Assembly (NCBI GenBank): GCA_037074705.1
Contig: CM073590.1
Coordinates: forward strand, 120,829,600-120,893,599
Direction: 5' to 3'
Length of the DNA: 64,000 nt
From: Zhengitettix transpicula
Taxonomy: Eukaryota; Arthropoda; Insecta; Orthoptera; Tetrigidae
Made by a program: the position numbers and the translations under genes. Shown one piece after another: positions 34,140 through 45,074 of the stretch; within the stretch, counting starts at the first letter, position 1, and each line of letters opens with the position of its first letter. Under the pieces are notes generated by a model, which made no database searches, had not been told where the DNA came from, and saw nothing but the letters and a program-made list of their open reading frames with translations.

Positions 34140-34505
34140 ATACTTTAACTTGACCATCTCCACTCATAATTGGATTTACAAACCATTCATAAAGCCCATC
34201 ATGACATTTGCTTCGAAACAAGAGCGGAAAACGCAGTTATTAATCAGTTATTAAGAACAATTGAAACGAGAACTCTAAGATCAAAAACGGGTTACACTTT
34301 AATAGAGAGACACCGAAAGGAACACATTAGAAATACATATGGCATTGAGAAATTTTTCAAGAGAAGTGGTAACCCCATTTTGACAGAATGGCGGAAGATA
34401 GATTTGCAAAAATAAATTCAAAGAAGGGAGACCACCGAAACGCTGGTATGAAGCCGTCGCACGACGAGTCCTAATAAGACCAGTATTAGTGTATACACAA
34501 GTCAT
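34140..34505 (+). pseudogene. C-terminal fragment of a non-LTR retrotransposon ORF2
   Basis: The frame from 34170 reads NQLLRTIETRTLRSKTGYT, resembling the segment after the reverse transcriptase in many insect LINEs (LRxIxxxTxRSK). It continues to ILTEWRKIDLQK and a stop. A one-base shift then gives KEGRPPKRWYEAV, the typical GRPxKRW tail. The upstream polymerase is absent. Confidence 0.5.
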
Positions 34506-34558
34506 AGACTAAGAAGTAGAAGACGCACTCATTTAGAATTGGTACGAAAACTTATCCG

Positions 34559-34943
34559 TTTTTTTTGGGTAACAGGCTACATGAGGGTAATCCACATTGT
34601 GGATAGGATAGGATAGGAAGGGATTTGAAAGGGGGGATGCGGAAGGGTAGAGGAAGGTAGCCAAGGGTTAACTATGGTCCCGTGCTATAGTTTAAGGATC
34701 CTACCCGGCATTCGCCTAAAAGTAATGCAGGGAAAACACTAAAAAAACCTGCATCAGGTAGGTCGGGCATTGGGTACTTGTCCCACGTCCTTCCGATAGC
34801 GGAAGAGGAGTTTGCTGTGGGAACGCAGCATTCCCTTCTCCGTGCCTCGACCAGTTAAGGAGGCAGCTGGCCGACTGTTCGACTGGGAATAGCGGACAAC
34901 TCTTACCGTATGCCCAAGGTCTGTGACCCCGGAACATACACCA
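34559..34943 (-). mobile_element. SINE-like family S, copy 5 (5' truncated)
   Basis: T run and GGGTAACAGGCTACATGAGG at the left, body as in other copies, ending near GGAACATACACCAG. TATCCGT occurs on both sides and may be a short target duplication. The usual CTCCCCTTTAATAG block is replaced by a GGATAGGATAGGATAGG microrepeat. Confidence 0.85.
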
Positions 34944-35042
34944 GGTATCCGTCCTTCATATCAATATAAAAACATAGAGTATGGTAATTCGCTTAAGAGT
35001 TAGCATTTGACACACAATTACTCCGATAACTATTGAAAATAA

Positions 35043-35787
35043 GGCCAGGTTCACACGGGCCTCATTCAGACCACACCACTCCCCATCAAGACTTGTCAAC
35101 ACTGGCCAGACACGGCCACTTCCACACGACCACTTCCACACGACCACTTTTTGTCAACTCCTGCCGCTTATCTCAGTTTTCTTATAACCACCATGGAAAA
35201 TATACCTAATGTTTTTTAATATTTGAAAGATATTATTTTTTGTGTTCATACTTAGACAAAAAGAACATTTATTATTTAATAAATTTAGAATTTAATAATT
35301 ATAAATAAATATTGATTGTAAAAATAATAAAACTATTATTAGTTAATAAAAAATACTTTCCAATTTCTTTCTTTTTCATATCCGACTCATCATCAAAACT
35401 TTCATACATGGATTTGCGCACTGTAATCCACGCATTTTGCTTTTTTATTTTATTTGAATATTTCTTGCAAGAAATATTCCAAATACACGGATGATTTTCA
35501 ATTTCACTAATAAATCTTTCAGTATCGAAATATTCCATTTTGAACAAGTGTTCAGTTGAGAGAAACAGGTCTTGAAAGCAGCGAACAAGACACACGTGTG
35601 AACTGCGCAATGCACCTGCCTGTGCTTGGTGTTGCTGACTGTGGAGCAGCTGTGGCTGTCTGTTTCCCTAGCCTAGCGTTGGAGAGTTAGGCAACAGGAG
35701 ACACAAGTCTGAACTCTGCTATTGCAAATAATGGACCTACCGTGGAATGGTGTTGCGCGGCCACGTGTTGATCGTGTGAACAATGCC
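35043..35787. mobile_element. PIF/Harbinger-type non-autonomous element with MADF ORF
   Basis: The ends GGCCAGGTTCACACG and CGTGTGAACAATGCC are imperfect terminal inverted repeats, flanked by TAA on both sides (35040-35042 and 35788-35790), the usual 3-bp Harbinger duplication. The interior carries a minus-strand MADF-type ORF but no DDE transposase. Confidence 0.75.
35299..35538 (-). CDS. MADF-domain ORF inside a Harbinger-type element (79 aa)
   Basis: Reads MEYFDTERFISEIENHPCIW, then YSNKIKKQNAW about ten residues on. The spacing of F-I-x-x-I-x-x-x-P-x-I-W, Tyr and Lys-x-x-Ala-Trp fits the start of a MADF (Myb/SANT-like) DNA-binding domain. Autonomous PIF/Harbinger elements carry such a second ORF beside the transposase. 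I chose the internal Met because the domain starts right there; the frame opens 24 codons earlier. The end is short and AT-rich, so the domain may be truncated. No other gene lies within the element. Confidence 0.6.
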   Translation of the reverse strand: MEYFDTERFISEIENHPCIWNISCKKYSNKIKKQNAWITVRKSMYESFDDESDMKKKEIGKYFLLTNNSFIIFTINIYL

Positions 35788-35790
35788 TAA

Positions 35791-38124
35791 ATACCTTGGG
35801 TCTATTTCAATTCTTTACCGGGATACTTTTAACTCGTTGCATGAACTATTTTTTCATTAAAAATAATTCGTTGATTTTTTATCTATTTTATTATTTTACG
35901 GATATCTTATATCCTTTCCTTTGAGAGGAAATATATTGTTTATCTTCCGTAAAAAGAAAATGAAATTGGGCAAACTGAGTTTATGTTCCTAACACTTAAA
36001 ATGGTGGACGTCAAATTCAAACTTATCCGTTTCAAAGGTAAACCGTTCAGACGTTTCTCTGTAGAACGAATATAGTCCTCGTCCAAGTAGTTAAAATCAG
36101 GTATTTGAACCATTTAGTCTCATTTTATACGTATTTGTAACAACAAAAACGTCCGATCGTTATCTCGTGAAAATATCCGAATTTGGATGCTATATCGTCA
36201 CTAGAACCAGGCCGAATTTAATAAGCCTGCCACCCCTAATGAGTGTACGGACTGTCATGTAGCGTGTCTGAGTGTTATTCTCTCTTTGAAGACGAACAGA
36301 GTTTTACCTTACTGATTGAAACGTTTGAGTTAATCTCTAAATCCTTTTCTCGACTCCCAGACGGTCTTTCACGTCGTCACTTTAAAGCTTGTTTTTTGTT
36401 TCTTGTACACTGTATCTTTCTTTCTGTTTTTCTTGTTTCCTTTGTTTTTTCTTTTTCAGTCTTTATTCCTTGCTCGTCTTTCTACGCCCTTACCAAGACT
36501 ATGGACTACCTCAAAAATCTAAATAATAACTATTTGAACTCCTCTCAGTTGTAGCCCATTCACTGACGCCACAGTCTCAAAAAGTCGATTGAAAATATAC
36601 GTAACAAAAAAAATTCAAAGTATTTTATTTTACAGAAACAATTTCTTTGTAAAAAAAATTATTATACACAAACTCTGATTGGGATCCAAACGTTTTGAAA
36701 TAGTTTCAAAAATTATCATACCTCCGGCATAATTTCTCTACAAATTGTAATAATTTCAATATTTAAAAAACAGAGCTATTTAAATTGTAATATCTATTGA
36801 GAGGCAGCAAAATAATAAAGTAGGATTGATATTAAGCCTTTAGAAAAGTCCTTAACACTTTCTCTCCATTCGTTTGATCGCACGGCTCTCACCCGGGAAG
36901 ATTGATGATGTTGGACAGTTCAACACTTGAATGGTTTGGAACAACCTCACGCAGCAAACATCGGGGTCGTACAGCCGATACAACAACTCTGTACCTATCT
37001 AAGGAGAGGTCACAGCACAGGAGTCACACTGGCCAGTCCGCCCCCTTGAGAAACTTGATAGTTCCAAACTACCCCCGGTTCGATCCGTCCACGCAGATAA
37101 ACCCCTCAAACTTAAAAACGCTATTCAGAACTCGTATTGTTCCTTCTATGATATTGAAGCATTACAAAATAAGAACTGTAGTCAATGTTTTACAACTTCA
37201 CAATCCACATAGACTAGCGGACTGCCGATGTTTCGTTCGAGCTGTCTCAGCGCCCTAAAAAATCACCCAATCATATAACGTCTCTTATTACCGAAGTATA
37301 GATCATACATGTACGACTCAGATAATACAAGGAATATGCATATGTACGTCCTAACAATACACAAAATCATTTTCGAGCGATTTTTCCAACAGACACCCAA
37401 CAATACTTGTTCAATCACTATTACCATATTAAATATTAAATTATTGAGACATGTGATACCTGTCCATTAGAAACTTTCTTACGCTTCCACATAACGAAAA
37501 TACTTCTATGAACACAAAGTTAATCTGTATTCTAAGCATTGTGCACACTAAAGTATTATTTTATTTCTATAGATAGGTTTCGTTTTTTCAGCCACCAGAA
37601 CCTCAAAAAGAGTAATTACTGCTATTCACTGGACGAATTTGATGTTGTTGAAATTGAATTGCTTTAAATACTAATATCAAATCTCTATACGATTTGTATT
37701 TAAATTTAATCAATGAACATAATTAAATACGCTAATTTTTGTTGCAAATGTTCTACGAGGGTACATTTTTAACAGAAATTATACAATGTACTTTGGAGTT
37801 TACCCTGGACTATATAGGGGTACCGGCAGGTATGCACAAGGCGATTCAGTTATCAAAAATTAAAATTTGTTAACGAGGTCCGTTATCAGCAGTTGGCTTG
37901 TGCGGTGTTTTTTACTGTTTGCTAAATATGCTTCAAGTTCATATTGTACAAAAGGAAAACTGAGTTTCACTCATTGTTGTAGTAAAAATGCTTTTACTAT
38001 ATGAACTACTTAAATATTTCAATTCTTCGCTGTATTTAATGTATTTATACACGATAATTAATCCATTCAAATTAATTATTCTGTACATTAATCGCTTTTC
38101 ATGTAAGGAGAACCCACACACTGT
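35791..38124. other. Unassigned DNA between Harbinger-type element and SINE copy 6
   Basis: Apart from the 118-codon frame at 36902, no coding or repeat is supported. Confidence 0.4.
36902..37258 (+). other. Unrecognised 118-codon open frame
   Basis: Starts MMMLDSSTLEWFGTTSRSKH. No signal peptide, repeat or domain is recognised, and codon use is not clearly distinct. It is more GC-rich than its flanks, so it may be an old repeat or an exon relic. No splice context supports a gene. Confidence 0.15.
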
Positions 38125-38135
38125 TAGTATTAATG

Positions 38136-38676
38136 TTTTTTTAGGGTAACAGGCTACATGAGGGTAATCCACATGGTGGCAACTCCCCTTTAATAGCATA
38201 GGAAGGGATCTGAAAGGGGGGATGCAGAAGGGTAGAGGAAGGTAGCCAAGGGTTAACTAGGGCCCCCGGGCTATAGTTTAAGGATCCTACACGGCATTCG
38301 CCTAAAAGTAATTCAGGGGAAACCCTATAAAATCCTGCATCAGGTAGGTCGGGCATTGGGCACATGTCCCACGCCCTTCCGATAGCGGGAGAAGAGTTTA
38401 CTGTGGGGACGCAGCATTCCCTTTTCCGTACCTCGACCAGTTTAGGAGGCAGCTGGCCGACTTTTCCAATGGGAACAGAGAACAACTCTTACCGTATGCC
38501 CAAGGTCTGTGACCCCGGAACATACACCTCTCAAAACAGGCCGAGGTGCATCGGCTTGTGGGAACCTTGGTTCAAAAACGGAGAGGAAAAGGCATCCCCA
38601 TAGGAATCCCCCCTTCGTGTCTCTCCTACAAGGTTCTGCCTACGAGAGAATATCCCTCGCAGGGTCTGCCTGCATC
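38136..38676 (-). mobile_element. SINE-like family S, copy 6: full length with target duplication
   Basis: The 541-bp element is flanked by TAGTATTAATG on both sides (38125-38135 and 38677-38687). The T run at the left is the tail of a minus-strand insertion; the 5' end at the right reads GATGCAGGCAGACCCTGCGA on the minus strand. It matches copy 4 over its whole length and so confirms the family's ends. Confidence 0.93.
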
Positions 38677-39078
38677 TAGTATTAATGGAAACGCTCTTGT
38701 CGATTTATATTTTGTATTCTACAGACTAACTGAGACCCGCTCGTTGCTAAATCACATTTATTTAAGAAACTCTCTCCGTCTGTTACTTCATGATTCTAAC
38801 AATCTTTTCTTGTATACCCTAACATTACACGAACCATTTATTTATGCATAAGGTTTATTTTATCTAGCACTTTGCCGTTTAATTTTATAATCAGTCTGTC
38901 AGTTCTGACATTAAGCGTTGGAGAAAATGCCGTACTCTTGAGTAGCAATGGAATGTTACATTTCAGTACTATTTAATTTATTTCGGGTTCACATTATCAT
39001 AGTTATTTTCTTCTTTCTACACGTTCAACATTTCTGGCGTCTCTGCAATTTTAACCGCAATAACTAGACTCCGCCTAA

Positions 39079-40044
39079 AGGGACTCGTAAACGAGCAACA
39101 AAAATTGCAGATTGCCGGCAATATTTTAGGAAACTATGGCTCGGCAATGTGTTGCCGGCGAGTATGACCGGGCTATATGTTGCCAGCAATATTCCGGCCA
39201 CAGTGTAGCCCGAGCATTTCCCGCGTATACGTAGTACAATAATAATGACAGAAAATGAAGTGCGTATTAGCGCAGCATTAATATTGATAAAAAATGTCAA
39301 GTAATTAAATAAGTTTCTACCTTATTTAACGAGAAATACTTCACAATTTAAGCAAAGAATTAATTCTTGACAATTACTTTATTAAAAACTTCACCAGAAT
39401 GTCGAAGGGTGGCTTTGATTATTGCTTAAAAATTGGGCCCATGATTGAGGAAAGCAATACCGATCACCCTTCGATTCTTGGCGACAGGAGACTCCTAGAA
39501 ATCTTTTATATATTTAATGAGAGTATCCGACTATTCAATATCGCACATCGTTAGAGAAGTATGCGTGAATTTAAAGGAAGGATTAAATGAATTTATTAAA
39601 GTATTTAAAGGCTAGGCCTCTTTATTTGTTAAAGATTTATTTTAAAAATTGGAAAGTAACTTTTCTTCTTTTTTTATTTTTTTGCGTACGTCATAACTAA
39701 TGCCAAATTTGTTGACTATAAATTCAATACTTTCCTCGTTTGACCAATTCATAAATGGAATACTGAATAACCAGAGAACAAAGTGTAACACAGCTGATTG
39801 ACTACAGGTGAGGTCTGGGGACTATTGTAACCCGGAAATATTTCCGTATTTTCGACACAAGACCGATATCACTGGAAACACCCCGGCCAGTACTTAAAAT
39901 TCTGTCAACATTGCCCGGCAATACTGTAATATTGCCGGGCAATATGTATGTATTGCCGAAAAGTTGCTGTATTTAGAGCAATATTGCCCGGCCAGTATTG
40001 CCGGCCACATATTGCCGTAAAAATGTTGCTCGTTTACAGGCCTC
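39079..40044. mobile_element. Deleted PIF/Harbinger transposon
   Basis: The terminal inverted repeats contain GTAAACGAGCAACA on the left and TGTTGCTCGTTTACAGGCC on the right, with TAA on both sides (39076-39078, 40045-40047). Subterminal DNA at both ends is rich in repeated TTGCCGGCAATATT-like palindromes. A decayed transposase start lies inside. Confidence 0.8.
39399..39615 (+). pseudogene. Harbinger transposase N-terminal relic
   Basis: Reads MSKGGFDYCLKIGPMIEES, GDRRLLEIFYIFNESIRLF, then after a one-base shift HIVREVCVNLKEGLNEFIK. This order matches the N-terminal region of PIF/Harbinger transposases (MS..FD.LL..I.P.I, ERRLL..L.YLATG.S, helix-turn-helix I(S/V)..VC). The catalytic DDE part is absent, so it is a dead copy. 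Confidence 0.6.
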
Positions 40045-40778
40045 TAACAATCGACAGACGTGTTAATATTTTGCGTCTCAAACACTCGGTAATGATATTC
40101 TCTATGTGTCTTAGGACGCTAAGTATCCATGTTAGTGTAAATGAAACGGAAAATAATTACAAAAAAAACGGACTGAAAGTTCTTGCTACTGTAAATATAG
40201 CCTACATTTTGCACGCTATGCGGCAAATTCCAAACGGTAATAAAATTAGTCCCATTCAGTTTAGTTATACTCATATGACGTTAGTACTTTCATATTCATT
40301 GGCAATTCATGGTTTCCATTAAGAAGAAATTCTTCAATATATTTGTAGTTGAGGATATTATATGTCAAGGGTATGGATTTGTATAAAAGTGTAATTAATG
40401 TCTGAACAGGATTTTCACTTATCTTCGTCCTATGAGTCTATTCAAGAAAGAGTATATTTTAGTCTCATCGAATGATCAACAGACGTCGCGTTAAAGTTGA
40501 AATACTAATGCACCAAAATAATCCTAACGTTATATCGGGATAGTTATACGTAGGAAATTCCAAGTACTGACATCATAATACTTTGAAATTTATGTCCTAA
40601 ATGTTACAGCTTTATAAATTGCGTTTCCTAATTAGAATTAGTGCAATTAACCTTGAAAAATTTGTTCTAGGATCATATAGTAGTCAAGGGTGAATTATGT
40701 TTTAGGAAACGTTTGTAATTATTGTCCCTTTATTTTATGTTTACGTTAAGGGTTGAAAATAAGATAATATAATATTAA

Positions 40779-41154
40779 CACTGGTTTAAAATAAGTTTAT
40801 TTGATCAGGAATCTTTCGTCCTTAGGTGGCCATATTATACTTGATAAAGAACAATAAAGAGAATACAAAAAAATTATTAAGCTAATAAATATGCTTCAAT
40901 TTGTTGCGAAATAAATATGTTTAAATTATTTCTTTTATGATTATTGTTAGGTTTATTAGAAATAAGTTTAATTAACATATATATATATATATATAATTAC
41001 ATACTAATATAGATTAATCTTTTCCCTGTCAGTTATTGAACGTATCTAAATAATTTATTTATTCTGATATTGTGTTTATTTTTTGTTATAAAAAATAAAC
41101 TTGGCCAACTAAGGCTGAAAGTTTCCAGATAAAAAAACTTATTTTAAATCAGTG
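40779..41154. mobile_element. Foldback element FB5
   Basis: Arms at 40779-40833 and 41102-41154 pair CACTGGTTTAAAATAAGTTT with AAACTTATTTTAAATCAGTG and include TCTTTCGTCCTTAGG / CTAAGGCTGAAAGT. The loop includes a (TA)n microsatellite at about 40976-40995. No coding. Confidence 0.75.
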
Positions 41155-41625
41155 ACCGTCTTAAGCATATATTATCTTCTTTCAACAGTCAACATTAAAT
41201 GGTCAGATCACCGAATGTCTACGTTAAGAAATATTGGTCCTTTAATGAATAATTTGTTAATTTTACTCCAAAATACATTTATGGCTATGAATTTTAAAAG
41301 TTGGACACGTCCTTATAATTAAGATGATGGGACTTCCAGAAAATTATTAAGGTACATATATTTATTATTCTTAGATAAGTAAATTCGCTTATTTACTGGT
41401 ATAATTTTTACCACTATTAAAATAATTATTTTTATGAATGCTTGCTTTCTATCTCCTTCGAGTTCCTTTTACTTGTAAATAGTAAATAAACGTTGAGACC
41501 AGGTAGTTTAAAACAACTAGTGTTCTTAGTAAAACTTAATCTCTAGATTGATACACACGATTTTAATATGTTTAATTAAATTTACTATGTTCTAATACAC
41601 TCTTATTTACTAAATTAATTAACAC

Positions 41626-41735
41626 TTGTTACTAACGTTCTCATAACTCAATATGAGCAACGCCCATTTTCGAGGTCTTTTTGTTGCTAACGTTCTCATA
41701 ACTCAATATGAGCAACGTCCAATTTTGAGGTCTTT
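41626..41735. repeat. Tandem duplication of a 55-bp unit
   Basis: Two adjacent units each contain CTAACGTTCTCATAACTCAA and TATGAGCAACG, differing at a few positions. The inner part of each is itself partly palindromic (GTTCTCATAACTCAATATGAGCAAC). Confidence 0.9.
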
Positions 41736-43363
41736 AAAATATAAACGATTAGTCAATGAAGATTTAATAATTGCAAGTGTTTAAATGTGTTTTAAGGTAG
41801 TTACTTCAAAATTTTGATGTCTGATGGATCACGTCCTCGTGTCAGAGCATTCAAGAGCATCTCCTGGAAACTGGGACACAAAATCGAGAGTAAAGTGAGA
41901 GAGGTCATTGGAGAAAGCCCAGCCACGTGGTCCTGCAACCACTCCACGTAATCTAAAGCCACACAGGGAAATTGAATGACATCCTAACTAGCGTTCTTAC
42001 GAGCGGCAATTAATTAAATAAGTATGTAGATTGCGGAAGAACAATAAAAATAATTTTTTCATATTTATTTTCAAGTGATAAACACATGCCCACATCTCTC
42101 TGATAATTAGGCGAAGTATTAATCCTATGGAAATATCCTGGTAACACCAATAACGTAATTTTCAATTACACATAGATAATTTTTATTTTAAAATACTGGA
42201 TTCTACTGAATCTTTCACGTTGTTTGATAAAATCATATACAAAATCCGTTTAAATTCACGAGACGAAAAACTTTAGGCTGTGTGAAACTATCCTCAGAAG
42301 ATATTTATAACCTATCCGTGAGTACCCGTCGTTGACTGACTTTTATGTACAAACATGTTAACGTTTGATTTATAAAGATAAAAATTGAATATTTGATATT
42401 AATATAACTCAATAGAAACGCAAGTTCTTTCCTAAATCTGTCTGCATACCTATGTGAATCATTAAAAAAAATTACGATCGTTCTTTTTAAATAACATTTG
42501 AAATCTTCTATTCGTTTAGTTATCATTCTATAAATGGTTAATTGATTTAAATATATTCATTTAGTTCCACATAATTATGAAATCCAACATAATTTACAAC
42601 GTTAAATAATTTTTTTTTTGCTTTAACAGTTTGTATTAGATTTAAAAATTATATTATCTATGAAATTGAGTAACATCCTGTTCGTTTCCTTTTGTTTCGA
42701 TGAAATGAAATTAATTTGCTTGTCAACCGGAAGGCTACTGAAAAATACAGTTTAATACCACTTTTACAAAAGTGAAAATTTCCGCAATGTTGTTTGCCCT
42801 AGTTCCAGAACAAACACGGGACAGAGAAAGTAACAAACTTTTATATTTTATTCGCCGCCTTCACTTCTAGGAAAGTTTACAAGAAAATAATTTAATGATC
42901 GAAAGGAAAGGAGGGCAGAAATTATTTCAAAAGGGCCGGAAAATTTTAATTTATTTTCGTAATCAAGATGGAATAAAGATGTTTATTCTACAAAGTAATC
43001 GCCATCTGCGGATAAATTTAGAAGCTGAATTAGGCGAACACAACTCACTGTGGACAGAAAAGACGTAACAAAATGAGTACATTTTTCCGTCCATTTTTCC
43101 GTTGTGTGATTCTGAGATTAAAATTTTGCGCAACAGGTAAACATTGGTGAAAAATAATCAAATTGATCGTGATCTGAGAAAATAACGACAAAGAAGGCGA
43201 CAGAAAAGATTAATTAATGTAAATAGAAATGGGGAACGTGAATGAGACAGTTAGAAATGTTCAAAAGGGAAATAACACAAAAAGATAGGAATTCATTTAA
43301 TTCATAAAGTAGAAAAGAAAAATTCAGAGCAGTATCCAACAGACTATCCACATATCAAACTGC
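41736..43363. other. Unassigned intergenic DNA
   Basis: AT-rich with no recognised coding or repeat. Confidence 0.5.
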
Positions 43364-43637
43364 AGAGTTGTCTGCTTTTCCTATTGGAATAGTCAACCAC
43401 CTGCCTCCTAAACCGGTCGAGGTACGGAGAAGGGAATTCTGCTATCCCACAGCAAACCCCTCTCCCACAATTGGAAAGGAGTGGGATAAGTACCAAATGC
43501 CCGACCTACCTTTTGCAGGTTTTCTATTGTTTGTCCTGCATCACGTTTAGGCAAATGCTGGTTAGGATCCTTAAACAACAGCCCGGTAACCCTAGTTAAA
43601 CCTTGACTACCCTCCTCTACCCTTCCGCCCCCCTCCC
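43364..43637 (+). mobile_element. SINE-like family S, copy 7, sense part
   Basis: Matches the middle of the family from GAGTTGTCTGC to CCTTCCGCCCCCCTCCCC. It lacks both the 5' end and the normal tail and joins directly to an opposite-strand tail fragment. Confidence 0.8.
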
Positions 43638-43686
43638 CTTTTTTTAGGGTAACAGACTACATGAGGGTAATCCACATGGTGTTGCT
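43638..43686 (-). mobile_element. SINE-like family S, copy 7b, opposite-strand tail fragment
   Basis: T run, then AGGGTAACAGACTACATGAG and TCCACATGGTG: the last 45 bp of the element in reverse orientation, abutting copy 7. Confidence 0.8.
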
Positions 43687-44810
43687 AATTAATATGAAAA
43701 AATGGCCTTGAAATTATCCACCGATTTCAGAACTGCCTGAAGAGTTCATGACTTTCTTAATTTTACAACTGCTATGGCAAAACATTTGTGGAAAACAATA
43801 GAGATGACGGGTGCGGAAAGCTGAAGCGCACAAACGAGTGGTAAATCTGATTGATTCACAGCTTGGAATCTATGATGAATAATTATAAATTACTTACTTC
43901 TTATTATTGTACAAATCGGTCATCCGAAACTAAAATATAGCTTATTACTGATTCAGTTCGGATCCAAAAGACTGATAATGGAGGTCAAGCACGAAAATTC
44001 GTGACTCGAGTTTATTTAGAACATTTTAATAGCAATCCGTGAACTGACCACGGATCAACCAACGTGATACAGCCTCTACACTACTTCCGCCATCTCTTCT
44101 ACTTTCATAAAAAAAAAACTTTAATCGAAATTTCTAACAGATTTATGGGGGCATGAACATTGAAATTCACGTTCTATTCGCAGAGCATAGCGTATTCCAC
44201 GGTATGATTTATTCCGACTTACCTGCATTGTTTAGTTAACAGAGTTCCTAAGTTGGATGTTGTTAATGTGTTACAAGATACCATTTTAAAAACAATTAAA
44301 TCGTGAGTGGCGTTATTCTTATAATAATAAATTCTCGTCGATCATGGAGTGTTTTCTGCAGTTTGTAGAGAATTTTAGAACAATCCTAGTAAGAATTGGA
44401 ACAAAGATGATCGTAATTTGCGCTTTGTTCAAAGCTCACTCAAATCAACGCAGCCACTCTTTTACAATAAAACGAAGCAGGCAACGCATTATGCAGATAA
44501 ATCCTCGATTCTGAATAGAGCGATTAGAGATTGAATTTATTTTGTGAACAACGTACGGTAGTAAACAAATTTATTCCATAAATTTGTGGGTTTAAAGTAC
44601 GACGTTTATTACCTAAAGCGTTACTACTTGGTGGATTATTGTGTAATAACAACAGATATTACTTTCATGACATATGTGAAGAAACTTTGACATCGGACCT
44701 ACGTCACCCACTCTGCTGCGTTTCTTGCATTTAGTTGCAGACAATCGCATGAAAAGTGAATGTTCTTCAACCACGAGTTAACATCGTCATAACAAACACC
44801 TAATGAAATT

Positions 44811-45074
44811 GTGTCAGAGAACATATTTCAAACGAAGGCTCCCACTAATGCTATTCATTCTATGATTTGGTTTCTTCCAAGCCTTCGTCAAGCAGTACAT
44901 TTATCCCGTGCGAATATTTCTTTCAAGAGCATTACTTTACTCGTCAACAATATTTGCTTCTTTCTCATTCTGACTTTCGACTTCATTTTGAAGTTATTGC
45001 TGTCTTATTTCTGTGAAGAATTTCACCTTTACAGTAAATGTCACAGTAGCAGATCCAACGTGCCTACTGATTGA
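44811..45074 (+). pseudogene. Possible DNA-transposon protein fragment
   Basis: The frame reads SENIFQTKAPTNAIHSMIW, which resembles the TQNxNEAIHSxIW motif I recall from insect transposon-derived proteins. After about 35 residues it turns into hydrophobic low-information sequence. Only the short motif supports this. Confidence 0.2.
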
